Part shown: positions 1-8,527 of the stretch, piece after piece
Layout of the letters: every line of letters begins with the position of its first letter
How positions within the stretch are numbered: the stretch's first letter is position 1
NCBI RefSeq assembly: GCF_003626755.1
Contig: NZ_RBCJ01000004.1
Coordinates: 62,001-126,000 of the forward strand
Length of the DNA: 64,000 nucleotides
Direction: 5' to 3'
From: Ulvibacterium marinum
GTDB taxonomy: Bacteria; Bacteroidota; Bacteroidia; Flavobacteriales; Flavobacteriaceae
The notes under the pieces: generated by a model
The model's database searches: none
What the model was told of the DNA's origin: nothing
Seen by the model: only the letters and a program-made list of their open reading frames with translations
Program-made: the position numbers and the translations under genes

Positions 1-273
1 GTGGATTCCTTTTTCAATTGGAATTTCTTTGATTCCATACTGCAAAGAAAAGAGGGCTTTTCGCCCTATGTTTTTGAGGACGTTGCGACTAAAATGCTAG
101 AAAATAATCAACAGCTCAAGGATGACTTTGACAATAAGAAAAAAGCCGATTTGGAATTTGCCAATAACTGGTATGCTCAATTGGATTGGTTATACCAAAA
201 GTCGGAATTTCATGAACCAGCCCATATGCAGTATCCCGTTTACCGTATAGCTTCTGGCAAAGGTATGCCATAA
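1..273 (+). CDS. C-terminal end of an M14-family zinc carboxypeptidase (partial)
   Basis: Only the last 90 codons lie in the window, and the gene continues upstream of base 1. The piece contains FFNWNFFDS and SPYVFED, which I recognise from the C-terminal part of long secreted M14 metallocarboxypeptidases of Flavobacteriaceae. Those enzymes remove C-terminal residues from peptides in the periplasm or outside the cell. The zinc ligands would sit upstream and cannot be checked, so the call rests on recalled similarity of the tail. The stop is TAA, one base before the stop of the convergent NUDIX gene. The GTG at base 1 is a normal internal codon of the frame, not evidence of a start. Confidence 0.6.
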   Translation: MDSFFNWNFFDSILQRKEGFSPYVFEDVATKMLENNQQLKDDFDNKKKADLEFANNWYAQLDWLYQKSEFHEPAHMQYPVYRIASGKGMP

Positions 274-274
274 T

Positions 275-862
275 CTATTCCCCGAAGAGTATTTTTATAT
301 TGGTATAGGAGTTTTCCAAGGCCTTTTGGATTTTTTTTGGGCCCTTCCATTTCACCTTTTCTATACCCTCGTTCTTTTGACCCTTCAGTTTACCCTCATA
401 ATTGGTTCGCATGGCGTACCAGTGTACTTCCTTTAATTTATATTTTCCATTCCTCTTAAAAACATGGTAGGTGGTCTGTAACACATTTTCAATCTTTAAC
501 CCCTTCACCCCGGTTTCCTCCTCTACCTCACGCAGGGCACATTCCTCTAAACCCTCATTCTTTTCCAGCTTTCCCTTGGGTAAATCCCACTTATCGTTCC
601 TGTAAATAAAAAGCACCTTTCCTGCTTTATTGGTTACAACACCTCCGGCCGCAACTTCCAATGGAATCTGTTTGCAGAATTTCTTAAGGATTTCTTCGTG
701 ATTGGGATGATAGATATAGGCTTCCTCCAACTTTTTCTTGGCCAGTGCGTCAATGGCCTCTTGTATAGCCTCTGCGTTAAGAGGGTAATATCTACTATTG
801 GCAATTTCAGAAAGTTTGTTGGTTAAAATAAGAGGCGCCTCTTTGACAAAAACTTTATACAT
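275..862 (-). CDS. NUDIX hydrolase
   Basis: This 195-residue protein has a complete Nudix box (G-x5-E-x7-RE-x-EE-x-G) at about residues 97-119, containing GKLEKNE and REVEEETGV. The family hydrolyses nucleoside diphosphates linked to another moiety. The substrate cannot be predicted, though the position next to pyrE fits nucleotide housekeeping. The N-terminal 70 residues are a helical extension seen in flavobacterial members. I chose the ATG giving MYKVFVKEAP. Another ATG three codons earlier (base 871) overlaps the divergent pyrE start codon. A longer 236-residue reading runs deep into pyrE and is unlikely. Any promoter must lie inside the neighbouring coding sequence. Confidence 0.85.
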   Translation of the reverse strand: MYKVFVKEAPLILTNKLSEIANSRYYPLNAEAIQEAIDALAKKKLEEAYIYHPNHEEILKKFCKQIPLEVAAGGVVTNKAGKVLFIYRNDKWDLPKGKLEKNEGLEECALREVEEETGVKGLKIENVLQTTYHVFKRNGKYKLKEVHWYAMRTNYEGKLKGQKNEGIEKVKWKGPKKIQKALENSYTNIKILFGE

Positions 863-869
863 TTGCTCC

Positions 870-1511
870 ATGATTTTGGACAAAAACACCGCCAAAAAAA
901 CAGCAGAGCTTCTGTTACAAATTAATGCAATAAAGTTGAGACCGGAAAATCCTTTTACATGGGCTTCCGGATGGAAATCTCCCATTTATTGTGACAATAG
1001 AATTATACTTTCCTACCCAATGATACGAAACTATATTAGGGAGGAAATGGCCAAGCAGTTGGAGTCCCTATACGGTAAACCTGATGTAATTGCAGGGGTC
1101 GCTACCGGGGCCATTGGAATTGGAATGTTGGTTGCAGATTATTTGGGCCTTCCCTTCATTTATGTTAGACCCGAGCCGAAATCCCACGGAAGAAAGAACC
1201 AGATAGAGGGTAGATTGGAAGCCAATCAGAATTTGGTAGTGGTAGAAGATCTAATAAGTACAGGGAAAAGTAGTTTAAACGCTGTGGAAGCACTCACTAA
1301 TGAGGGTGCGAATGTAAAGGGAATGTTGGCTATTTTCAATTATGGCTTTGATGTTGCCAAAGAAAATTTTGAGACGAGGGATATGGAATTGCATACGTTG
1401 GGGGATTATGACCATCTCATCCAAGAGGCATCGGAAACCGGATATATTAAAGAAGATCAGTTGAACACATTGTTGGAATGGCGAAAAAGTCCTTCCACAT
1501 GGCATCCGTAA
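870..1511 (+). CDS. pyrE: Orotate phosphoribosyltransferase
   Basis: This 213-residue enzyme transfers phosphoribose from PRPP to orotate to make OMP, a step in de novo pyrimidine synthesis in the cytoplasm. The PRPP-binding signature VVVEDLISTGKSS lies around residues 126-138. FTWASGWKSPIYCDNR near the N-terminus is the usual orotate-site region. The start MILDKNTAKK is preferred over a reading 24 codons longer, because it matches the family length and avoids covering the divergent NUDIX gene. The SRPBCC gene follows after 3 bases, suggesting co-transcription. Confidence 0.95.
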   Translation: MILDKNTAKKTAELLLQINAIKLRPENPFTWASGWKSPIYCDNRIILSYPMIRNYIREEMAKQLESLYGKPDVIAGVATGAIGIGMLVADYLGLPFIYVRPEPKSHGRKNQIEGRLEANQNLVVVEDLISTGKSSLNAVEALTNEGANVKGMLAIFNYGFDVAKENFETRDMELHTLGDYDHLIQEASETGYIKEDQLNTLLEWRKSPSTWHP

Positions 1512-1514
1512 AAA

Positions 1515-1913
1515 ATGTACATAGAAACACCAAAAAAAAATATTTCAAAAAGTCAGGAGCAGGTTTTCGACTTTCTCATCGAACTGAAAAATTTTGAGAA
1601 GTTGATGCCCAATAGCATTGACAAGTTTGAACTCATAAATGAAGATCGATTTCTGTTTGCCTTAAAAGGTATGCCCGAAATTGTACTGCAGCGCAAGGAA
1701 CAACATCCCCACAACAAAATTGTTCTGGGTGCCGCGAGTGATAAACTACCTTTTACCCTTACAGCCGATATCTTGTCTATAGCTGATAATGAAACCCAGG
1801 TTGCACTAAGTTTTCAAGGGGAATTTAATGCTATGATGGCCATGATGATCAAGACACCCATCACCAATTTTATGGATACCTTGTTGGAAAACCTTGGAGA
1901 AACTCTAGTATAA
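1515..1913 (+). CDS. SRPBCC (START-like) family protein
   Basis: This 132-residue protein has the layout of the polyketide-cyclase/START-like fold: an N-terminal strand, a helix with SQEQVFDFLIELKNFEKLMP, several strands, then a long C-terminal amphipathic helix. Such proteins bind hydrophobic ligands. No enzymatic residues can be assigned and the ligand is unknown. The gene follows pyrE by 3 bases, probably in one transcript, and its end overlaps the convergent birA gene by 9 bases. I recall the pyrE-SRPBCC-birA order from other flavobacteria, which supports a real gene but says little about its role. Confidence 0.8.
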   Translation: MYIETPKKNISKSQEQVFDFLIELKNFEKLMPNSIDKFELINEDRFLFALKGMPEIVLQRKEQHPHNKIVLGAASDKLPFTLTADILSIADNETQVALSFQGEFNAMMAMMIKTPITNFMDTLLENLGETLV

Positions 1914-2636
1914 AAGTGTTACTTCCTTAAACCCGAATTCTTTTTTTACATTATCCTCAAGCTCAATAATCAGTTTACCCTCGGCAGAGACGCCACGGAT
2001 AAATCCCATAATTTTTTTTTTATTGGAATCTTGAAAAGTCGATGGCTTATCCTTTCGAAACAAAATCTCCCCATACGCTTCCCATAATTCTTCACTTCCC
2101 TTTTTTTGGACATCCTGAAAAATAGATTCCAAACTATTCAAAAGCTCCTTTAAAAGCTCATCCAAATCCAAGGTTTTGCCCAGCAACAATTTCAGTGACG
2201 AAGCTTTAGGAACATTATGGAAAATTGTTTGGTTAGTATTAAGTCCTATACCAATAATAGAAGCCTTTATCTTATTTCCTGATATGATGTTTTCTATAAG
2301 AATGCCACAAATTTTGGATGTGCCTGACAGAATGTCGTTAGGCCATTTAATCTTTAAATCAGGAACCTGAAAACCCTTCAAACTATCGACAATGGCCAGT
2401 GATACTATGATATTCAACAAAAAAGAATCATCCGTGGAAAGGTCTTTATTTTTCTTTAAAACGCTAAAGGTTAGGTTCTTACCCTCTTCGGATATCCAAT
2501 GCGTTCCCATTTGCCCCCTACCCTTCAACTGGTTCCTAGCAACAACTACCGTGAAGTCTTGAGAGACGTTGGAAGCAATAAGTCTTTTTAAGTATGCATT
2601 GGTAGAGTCTGTGGCATCAAGTTTGATTATTGGCAT
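1905..2636 (-). CDS. birA: Biotin--[acetyl-CoA-carboxylase] ligase
   Basis: This 243-residue single-function biotin protein ligase makes biotinyl-AMP and attaches biotin to the carrier domain of acetyl-CoA and related carboxylases. Diagnostic motifs are DSTNAYLK near the N-terminus, the biotinyl-AMP loop GRGQMGTHW at residues 39-47, and KWPNDI near residue 100. There is no N-terminal winged-helix domain, so it is the monofunctional type and should not act as the biotin repressor. It runs convergent to the pyrE group with a 9-base overlap and divergent from rsfS. Confidence 0.93.
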   Translation of the reverse strand: MPIIKLDATDSTNAYLKRLIASNVSQDFTVVVARNQLKGRGQMGTHWISEEGKNLTFSVLKKNKDLSTDDSFLLNIIVSLAIVDSLKGFQVPDLKIKWPNDILSGTSKICGILIENIISGNKIKASIIGIGLNTNQTIFHNVPKASSLKLLLGKTLDLDELLKELLNSLESIFQDVQKKGSEELWEAYGEILFRKDKPSTFQDSNKKKIMGFIRGVSAEGKLIIELEDNVKKEFGFKEVTLLY

Positions 2637-2703
2637 GAGGCATCCTTTAGATCCTATCTTTAATCAATTGTTAAAAACTAGAGGTAAAAGAACAAAAAAA
2701 TAA

Positions 2704-2711
2704 TAACTTTG
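2704..2711 (+). promoter_or_regulatory. Bacteroidota-type -7 element for rsfS-ftsH
   Basis: TAACTTTG matches the TAnnTTTG -7 consensus and lies 19 bases before the rsfS ATG, predicting a leader of about 10-15 bases. No TTTG -33 element is seen at the usual 19-21 base spacing. Confidence 0.55.
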
Positions 2712-2730
2712 CTTAAACTAAAATTTTTGA

Positions 2731-3117
2731 ATGCAGAAAGGGAAAGCTAGCGCAGACGAGTTAATCACATTAATTTTACAGGGAATAGATGAAGTAAAAG
2801 GGAACGATGTTAGCTTGCTTGACTTAAGGGAAATTGAAAATACTGTTTGTGACTACTTTATAATTTGCAGTGGTACTTCCAATACACACGTTAATGCTAT
2901 AACGGGATCTATCCAAAAAACAGTTAGCAAAGCAATAAAAGACAAGCCTTGGCATGTAGAAGGCGAAGATAACGCCGAGTGGGTCCTAATGGATTACGTT
3001 AATGTAGTAGTCCATGTCTTCCAAAAACATATTCGGGAATTCTATGATATAGAAGGTCTTTGGGGTGATGCCAAGTTCACCGAAATCGAAAGTAGCATAA
3101 ATCAAGCCTTGAAATAA
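2731..3117 (+). CDS. rsfS: Ribosome silencing factor
   Basis: This 128-residue RsfS/Iojap/DUF143 family protein binds ribosomal protein uL14 and blocks joining of the 30S and 50S subunits, lowering translation in starvation. Recognised features are EVKGNDVSLLDLREI, the strongly conserved CDYFIICSG with a TSNTHV turn, and the PWHVEGEDNAEWVLMDY region. The length is normal. A -7 promoter element lies just upstream, and ftsH follows after 41 bases in the same direction, an order I recall from flavobacteria. Confidence 0.93.
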   Translation: MQKGKASADELITLILQGIDEVKGNDVSLLDLREIENTVCDYFIICSGTSNTHVNAITGSIQKTVSKAIKDKPWHVEGEDNAEWVLMDYVNVVVHVFQKHIREFYDIEGLWGDAKFTEIESSINQALK

Positions 3118-3158
3118 TCCCTAATGTAGGGTTACTAAAAAGGGCAAAAAATAAGATA

Positions 3159-5174
3159 ATGGCAAAAGAAAGCAATACAAATCCTAAAAAACCTAGATTC
3201 AGTTCCTGGTGGATTTATGGATTAATAGCAATTTTATTAATAGGGTTCCAGTTCTTTGGAAGCGGAAATCTTTCAAGCACCAAGAAAACTACTACTTCAG
3301 AGTTACAGGAATATCTCAGAAATGGGGATATCGAAAAAATCCTGATTATTACCAATACAAGGCAGGCAAAAGTCTTTTTAACGAATGAGGCGCTCCAGAA
3401 GGATGTTCATAAAGATGTCAAGGACCAGCCTTTTGCTTTAAGCCCTTCCGCTTCACCCCAATATGTTTTAGATTATGGGGATCTTCAGAATTTTGAAAAC
3501 GAGATAAAAGATCTAAAAACCGAGAACAATTTGGATACCATAGTGGACTATGATACGGAATCCAACTACCTCGGTGATTTTTTGATTGGGATTCTTCCTT
3601 TTGTTTTGATAATCGGCATTTGGATTTATTTAATGCGAAGAATGTCCGGAGGCGGAGGCGGAGGTGCCGGAGGTCAGATTTTCAATATCGGTAAATCCAA
3701 GGCCAAGCTTTTTGATGAAAAGACGGACACCCGTACATCGTTTAAAGACGTGGCCGGGTTGGAAGGGGCCAAAGAAGAGGTTGAGGAAATCGTTGAGTTC
3801 TTAAAGAATCCGGATAAGTATACCTCTTTGGGAGGTAAGATTCCAAAAGGCGCCCTTCTTGTAGGTCCTCCTGGAACAGGAAAGACACTATTGGCCAAAG
3901 CCGTTGCCGGGGAGGCTAAAGTACCCTTCTTCTCGCTTTCCGGTTCTGATTTTGTTGAAATGTTTGTCGGGGTAGGTGCTTCCAGGGTACGTGACCTTTT
4001 TAAGCAAGCCAAGGATAAATCTCCAGCCATAATTTTCATTGATGAAATTGACGCCATTGGTAGGGCAAGGGGAAAGAACAATTTCACGGGCTCCAATGAT
4101 GAACGTGAAAATACGCTAAATCAACTGCTTACCGAAATGGATGGTTTTGGCACCAATACCAATGTCATCGTACTTGCAGCGACCAACCGGGCGGATGTAT
4201 TGGACAAAGCCCTAATGCGAGCCGGTAGATTTGATAGACAAATCTATGTTGACCTACCCGATATTAGGGAACGAAAGGAAATCTTTGAAGTGCATTTGAG
4301 GCCCATTAAGACCGCAGAAACTTTGGACTTGGACTTTTTAGCGAGACAGACCCCTGGTTTTTCAGGTGCCGATATTGCCAATGTTTGCAACGAAGCGGCA
4401 CTTATTGCTGCGCGCAAGGAGAAAAAGGCGGTTACCAAACAAGATTTTTTGGATGCTGTGGACCGTATTGTAGGTGGCCTAGAAAAAAAGAACAAAATCA
4501 TTACCGCTGGCGAGAAAAAGACCATTGCCTATCATGAAGCAGGACATGCCACCGTTAGCTGGATGCTAGAACATGCCGCTCCTTTGGTAAAGGTAACCAT
4601 TGTCCCAAGGGGACAATCGCTGGGTGCCGCATGGTACTTGCCAGAAGAACGTCTTATAGTACGTCCGGAACAAATGAAGGACGAAATGTGCGCAACCTTA
4701 GGGGGGCGTGCTGCGGAAAAAGTGATTTTCGACAAAATCTCTACCGGTGCTTTGAGCGACTTGGAAAAAGTTACAAAACAGGCCCGGGCCATGGTTACCA
4801 TTTATGGACTTAATGAAGAAATTGGCAACCTTACCTACTACGATTCTTCTGGACAAAGTGAATATGGCTTCACCAAACCTTACAGTGAAGAAACCGCACA
4901 GCGCATTGATACGGAAATCTCAAAGATTATTGAGGAACAGTATCAGAGGGCGGTGGAAGTACTCGAAGCCAATAAAGACAAACTGATTACCTTGGCAGAG
5001 CGACTTTTGGAAAAGGAGGTCATCTTTAAGGAAGATCTCGAGAAAATATTCGGACAAAGGCCATTCGAAAAAGAATTCGATCAAAAAGGACAGGAAAATT
5101 TGAATGGAGAGAAAAAAACTGAAGAGATTACTGTAGAAGAAAAAGAGGAAGAAGAAAAAAAAGAAAATAAATAA
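3159..5174 (+). CDS. ftsH: ATP-dependent zinc metalloprotease FtsH
   Basis: This 671-residue inner-membrane AAA+ protease degrades misassembled membrane proteins and regulatory proteins. An N-terminal membrane segment at about residues 15-33 is followed by a periplasmic region and a second segment ([19 protein letters not shown]). Next come a Gly-rich linker, Walker A GPPGTGKT at residue 236, Walker [12 protein letters not shown], an SRH region, and the zinc site HEAGH at residue 459. The C-terminus is a charged Glu/Lys-rich tail of roughly 40 residues. In E. coli FtsH controls LpxC and so lipid A; the linkage here to cdsA and psd fits envelope homeostasis, but that is inference. Confidence 0.97.
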   Translation: MAKESNTNPKKPRFSSWWIYGLIAILLIGFQFFGSGNLSSTKKTTTSELQEYLRNGDIEKILIITNTRQAKVFLTNEALQKDVHKDVKDQPFALSPSASPQYVLDYGDLQNFENEIKDLKTENNLDTIVDYDTESNYLGDFLIGILPFVLIIGIWIYLMRRMSGGGGGGAGGQIFNIGKSKAKLFDEKTDTRTSFKDVAGLEGAKEEVEEIVEFLKNPDKYTSLGGKIPKGALLVGPPGTGKTLLAKAVAGEAKVPFFSLSGSDFVEMFVGVGASRVRDLFKQAKDKSPAIIFIDEIDAIGRARGKNNFTGSNDERENTLNQLLTEMDGFGTNTNVIVLAATNRADVLDKALMRAGRFDRQIYVDLPDIRERKEIFEVHLRPIKTAETLDLDFLARQTPGFSGADIANVCNEAALIAARKEKKAVTKQDFLDAVDRIVGGLEKKNKIITAGEKKTIAYHEAGHATVSWMLEHAAPLVKVTIVPRGQSLGAAWYLPEERLIVRPEQMKDEMCATLGGRAAEKVIFDKISTGALSDLEKVTKQARAMVTIYGLNEEIGNLTYYDSSGQSEYGFTKPYSEETAQRIDTEISKIIEEQYQRAVEVLEANKDKLITLAERLLEKEVIFKEDLEKIFGQRPFEKEFDQKGQENLNGEKKTEEITVEEKEEEEKKENK

Positions 5175-5231
5175 TAAACTTGGACGTTCATCATTAATGA
5201 CGGAATAGTATTAAGAAGTTTATCATGCAAA

Positions 5232-5840
5232 ATGGGGCTATTTGACAAACTATTTGGAGGTGGCAAAAAAGTTTCCAAGGAGACTGTGGAGACCAGAGGA
5301 GTGCATATGCCAGATCTTAACATCCCCGTTGATGAAAAATTTACCATCCACTTCAAAAAAAATGGTGGGAAATTCCTGTATTGCGATTCTTTTTCTGAAA
5401 TCTCCGAGGCCTTAAAAAATATCATTCAAGAAAATAACTGGCAGGAACATCCTTTCTTCGCCATGGACTCTAGATTAGAGGAAAGGTTCTCCAAAGAAGG
5501 AATTTCTTTTACCACGGACAATAAGAACAGTGAGGTATTTTTTACCACATGCGAACATCTAATTGCCCAAAATGGTTCTATATTGGTCTGCTCCAATCAA
5601 CTAAATGAAAAAAAGCTTCATGAGCTTCCCGCCAATGTCATTGTTTTTGCAACTACCAGTCAGTTAGTAGAATCCATTGGGGAGGGCCTAAAAACAATTA
5701 AAAAGAAATACGGTCACAGTATTCCGGCAAACATAACCACCCTAAAACACTTTCAAGCGACCGATCAAAACTCAAATGATTTTTTAACTTACGGAAGCAG
5801 TTCCAAAAATCTGTATCTTTTACTTCTGGAAGACCTTTAG
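5232..5840 (+). CDS. LUD-domain (LutC/YkgG-like) protein
   Basis: This 202-residue protein carries a LUD-type fold, recognisable by the middle FFTTCEHLIAQNGSILVCSNQ segment and the C-terminal region with VIVFATTSQLVESI. In LutABC the LUD protein belongs to lactate oxidation, but no lutA or lutB is present here. The gene sits between ftsH and cdsA, with 1 base between its stop and the cdsA start, so it is probably translated with the lipid genes. The N-terminal 35 residues begin MGLFDKLFGGGKKVSKE, which may be a membrane-targeting or flexible segment. Its function in this setting is unknown. Confidence 0.75.
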   Translation: MGLFDKLFGGGKKVSKETVETRGVHMPDLNIPVDEKFTIHFKKNGGKFLYCDSFSEISEALKNIIQENNWQEHPFFAMDSRLEERFSKEGISFTTDNKNSEVFFTTCEHLIAQNGSILVCSNQLNEKKLHELPANVIVFATTSQLVESIGEGLKTIKKKYGHSIPANITTLKHFQATDQNSNDFLTYGSSSKNLYLLLLEDL

Positions 5841-5841
5841 T

Positions 5842-6645
5842 ATGAGAGAGATTTTTAGACGCGCCCTTACCGGAGCTGTTTACATTATATTATTATTATC
5901 CGCTGTTTTTCTAAGCTCCGATGCCTTTGATTTTCTTTTTATGACATTTGGCCTTGCATGTCTCTATGAGTACAAACGGCTTGTACAATTGCGCGGATAT
6001 CATATTTTTCTCGCTTATTTGACACTTTGGTGGGCGTATATCTATTTGGTACATGACCTTTCATTGATATATGTACTATTGTTTCTTACCGTTATGGTAG
6101 ATTGTACACTTCTTTTTTTCCTATTCTCAAAAAACAAAAACTTATTCAGCACTTTTAGAAAATTCGTTGTTGGACTCTTTTATATAGGGGGCGGATGCAT
6201 TTTTTTGACCATGATTCCCTATAAGGACGATGATTTTGCCAAACTGCTCATTATGGGCATTTTTATTCTTATTTGGGTCAATGATACATTTGCGTATTTA
6301 GTAGGCAGTCTTTTAGGGCGTACAAAATTATATCCTTCAATTTCTCCAAAAAAAACCGTGGAAGGTACGGTCGGCGGTTTTATCTTTGCCATGGGCGCCG
6401 CCTATATAATCGGAAAGTATGAATCAATAATCAGTCCGATGCAGTGGATGATTTTGGCAATAGTCATTGTTATTTTTGGTAGCCTTGGAGATTTATTGGA
6501 ATCGAAATTGAAACGCACCGCAGGTGTAAAGGACAGTGGAGCTATTCTGCCCGGTCACGGTGGCATGTTAGATCGTTTGGATAGTCTCATATTTGCAGCA
6601 CCGTTCGCGTACGTAACCTTAATTATTTTCGCTTATGTTTCATAG
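5842..6645 (+). CDS. cdsA: Phosphatidate cytidylyltransferase (CDP-diglyceride synthase)
   Basis: This 267-residue integral membrane enzyme turns phosphatidic acid and CTP into CDP-diacylglycerol, the branch point for phosphatidylethanolamine and acidic phospholipids. Hydrophobic segments run through most of the protein. The C-terminal CDP-DAG synthase signature is present: SKLKRTAGVKD followed by LPGHGGMLDRLDS (about residues 222-249). An internal NDTFAYLVGSLLGRTK stretch is also typical. Its last 11 bases overlap the psd start, so the two enzymes of the phosphatidylethanolamine route are translationally coupled. Confidence 0.95.
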   Translation: MREIFRRALTGAVYIILLLSAVFLSSDAFDFLFMTFGLACLYEYKRLVQLRGYHIFLAYLTLWWAYIYLVHDLSLIYVLLFLTVMVDCTLLFFLFSKNKNLFSTFRKFVVGLFYIGGGCIFLTMIPYKDDDFAKLLIMGIFILIWVNDTFAYLVGSLLGRTKLYPSISPKKTVEGTVGGFIFAMGAAYIIGKYESIISPMQWMILAIVIVIFGSLGDLLESKLKRTAGVKDSGAILPGHGGMLDRLDSLIFAAPFAYVTLIIFAYVS

Positions 6646-7318
6646 GGAAGGTCAAAAAATTATTATTACAACTTTCTTTATAGTCTGCGCTGCAGTATTA
6701 CTGTCCCAATTTTATATTGATACGGTTTGGATACGGTTTGGACTTCAAATCATTGCTTTGGTACTTTTGATTCTGATACTTCAGTTCTTTCGAAACCCAA
6801 AACGAAAAGTCCCAAAAAACTTCGATGAGATTTTGGCACCTGTAGACGGAAAAGTAGTTGTTATTGAAGAAGTGGAAGAAAACGAGTATTTTAAGGATAA
6901 ACGCATCCAAGTTTCCATTTTTATGTCTCCTATAAATGTCCATGTAACCCGCTATCCTGTAAGCGGAAGCATAAAGTATTCCAAATACCATCCCGGAAAA
7001 TATCTGGTGGCTTGGCATCCCAAATCCAGTACTGACAACGAGCGTACCACAGTTGTGGTACGTACTCCTAAATTTGGGGATATCCTATACCGACAAATTG
7101 CAGGGGCTATGGCCAGACGCATCATAAATTACGCTGAAGAAGGTGAAAGTGTACAACAGGGCGATGATGCAGGGTTTATAAAATTTGGCTCAAGAGTGGA
7201 CTTGTTATTACCTTTGGATTGTGCCGTGACCGTTAAACTGAACCAAAAGGTAGTAGGTGCAAAAACCTGTATAGCCACAGTTGTGGACAAGGATGAAGAA
7301 GCAGAAATTACATACTGA
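6635..7318 (+). CDS. psd: Phosphatidylserine decarboxylase proenzyme family protein
   Basis: This 227-residue protein resembles the short PSD-A type. Such proenzymes cleave themselves at a Gly-Ser bond to form a pyruvoyl group and then decarboxylate phosphatidylserine to phosphatidylethanolamine. The likely cleavage site is GS in FIKFGSRVDLLLP near the C-terminus, where the longer E. coli enzyme has LGST. Also visible are two N-terminal membrane segments, LAPVDGKVV, and the histidine-containing SPINVHVTRYPVSG. It overlaps cdsA at the front and the ACBP gene at the back. The phosphatidylserine synthase gene is not in this window. Confidence 0.92.
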   Translation: MFHREGQKIIITTFFIVCAAVLLSQFYIDTVWIRFGLQIIALVLLILILQFFRNPKRKVPKNFDEILAPVDGKVVVIEEVEENEYFKDKRIQVSIFMSPINVHVTRYPVSGSIKYSKYHPGKYLVAWHPKSSTDNERTTVVVRTPKFGDILYRQIAGAMARRIINYAEEGESVQQGDDAGFIKFGSRVDLLLPLDCAVTVKLNQKVVGAKTCIATVVDKDEEAEITY

Positions 7319-7553
7319 TTTTTTGGAGGCCGTAGAGTTTGTGAACAACTATACAAAACCACTTCCTGCAGATCTTTTATTAAAGCTCTACGCCTATTAT
7401 AAAATTGCAAACAAAAACTTTAGCAACCCTGGAAGTAAGACCCCGCTTATAAATGCATTTAAGGCCAATGCCTTGATCCAGGCCAAAAACATTGATAGGG
7501 AGGAAGCCATGAAACAATATACCAAATTGGTTAATAAGGAAATTAGGAGGTAA
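7293..7553 (+). CDS. Acyl-CoA-binding protein (ACBP)
   Basis: This 86-residue four-helix acyl-CoA-binding protein has the conserved LLLKLYAYYKIA core in helix 2 and an AFKANALIQAKNIDREEAMKQY region for helices 3-4. The family binds medium- and long-chain acyl-CoA esters in the cytoplasm. The start MKKQKLHTDF at 7293 is preferred to an in-frame ATG four codons earlier. The first 26 bases overlap the end of psd in another frame, so it is the last gene of the cdsA-psd-ACBP lipid group. ACBPs are less common in bacteria than in eukaryotes but are frequent in this family. Confidence 0.88.
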   Translation: MKKQKLHTDFLEAVEFVNNYTKPLPADLLLKLYAYYKIANKNFSNPGSKTPLINAFKANALIQAKNIDREEAMKQYTKLVNKEIRR

Positions 7554-7604
7554 GCAAGTGGGTACAATGAAAAGACAAAGCCAAGAAATGAACCCCGTAA
7601 GGGC

Positions 7605-8366
7605 TTATTGATATAAGTCGTCAATATCCGCTTTACAAAGTTCGAAAAGAAAATTACCCATTTTTTCTGTTACATCCTTGTAAAAACGTTCTCCTTTTTC
7701 CGAGGTAGAATGCATAGGGTTGCCCACACCGGTATCCTCGCTGATTTGAGACCATTTGCGCTCCGCCCAGACCCAACCTTCGGAAAATGCCTTGATCTTG
7801 TATTTTTTTGAGGCTCCACTACCCCACTTCTCCTTTGGCAATACCAATTCCGGTTTAAGATGAAGCATAAGGCTTGTCTCCATTTCATCGGCATGGTCGC
7901 CGTTTTCTTGAAAATAATCCGATTTATCAACAGCTTGTGGCCAGTTGGAAAAGCTAATAAACATTTTTGGGAATTTTAGTCCCAATTCTCGGACCAAGGG
8001 CTTGAAATTATTTCCTCCATGACTGTTGAAAATCAATAACTTATAAATTCCTTGACGATTCAACACCTCTACAACATCGCATAAGATCGCGTACTGCGTA
8101 CTAGGATTTAGGTTAATGTCCAGGTAGATGTCGGATTGCCCCGTATTGACTCCAAAAGGAATAGTTGGGAGCACTATAACCTTACCTCCCTTTTCCCAAG
8201 CTACCTTCGCCGATCCTGCCGCAAGAGCATCTGCTTCAAAATTGTCCGTGGAATACGGCAAATGATAATTGTGGGCTTCAGTGGCACCCCAAGGCAGTAC
8301 GGCCAAATCGAATTTTGCATCCTTAAGGGCATTCCAATTGGTCTCGGCCAAAATATAGGGTCTCAT
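7605..8366 (-). CDS. Creatininase-family amidohydrolase
   Basis: This 253-residue protein has the creatininase layout: PWGATEAHNYHLPYSTD near residue 25 supplies Glu, His and Asp metal ligands, SHGGNN lies mid-protein, and GDHADEMETS carries a His and a Glu. Members include creatininase, the MftE peptidase and FAPy deformylase, all metal-dependent amide hydrolases, so the substrate cannot be set. It is transcribed alone, and CAAACTTA at 8386-8393, the minus-strand form of TAnnTTTG, sits 19 bases before the ATG. A link to kynurenine formylhydrolysis is conceivable given kmo and kynU in the window, but nothing in the sequence supports it. Confidence 0.85.
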   Translation of the reverse strand: MRPYILAETNWNALKDAKFDLAVLPWGATEAHNYHLPYSTDNFEADALAAGSAKVAWEKGGKVIVLPTIPFGVNTGQSDIYLDINLNPSTQYAILCDVVEVLNRQGIYKLLIFNSHGGNNFKPLVRELGLKFPKMFISFSNWPQAVDKSDYFQENGDHADEMETSLMLHLKPELVLPKEKWGSGASKKYKIKAFSEGWVWAERKWSQISEDTGVGNPMHSTSEKGERFYKDVTEKMGNFLFELCKADIDDLYQ

Positions 8367-8527
8367 AGTCTCAGGTTTTATTGCACAAACTTAAAAAGTC
8401 ATTCCTAAAATATAAATCAAATCGTTCAAAAAAATTAAAATACCATTGCTTCCAATTCTTCAAAACTAATCTGGTATCCCATTAAATCTATAAATTGAGC
8501 TAATCTTGATCAGTACACGCACAAAAT

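Noticed and set aside
3674-4096. A 140-residue antisense ORF over ftsH
   Set aside because: It is antisense to the conserved ATPase core of ftsH.
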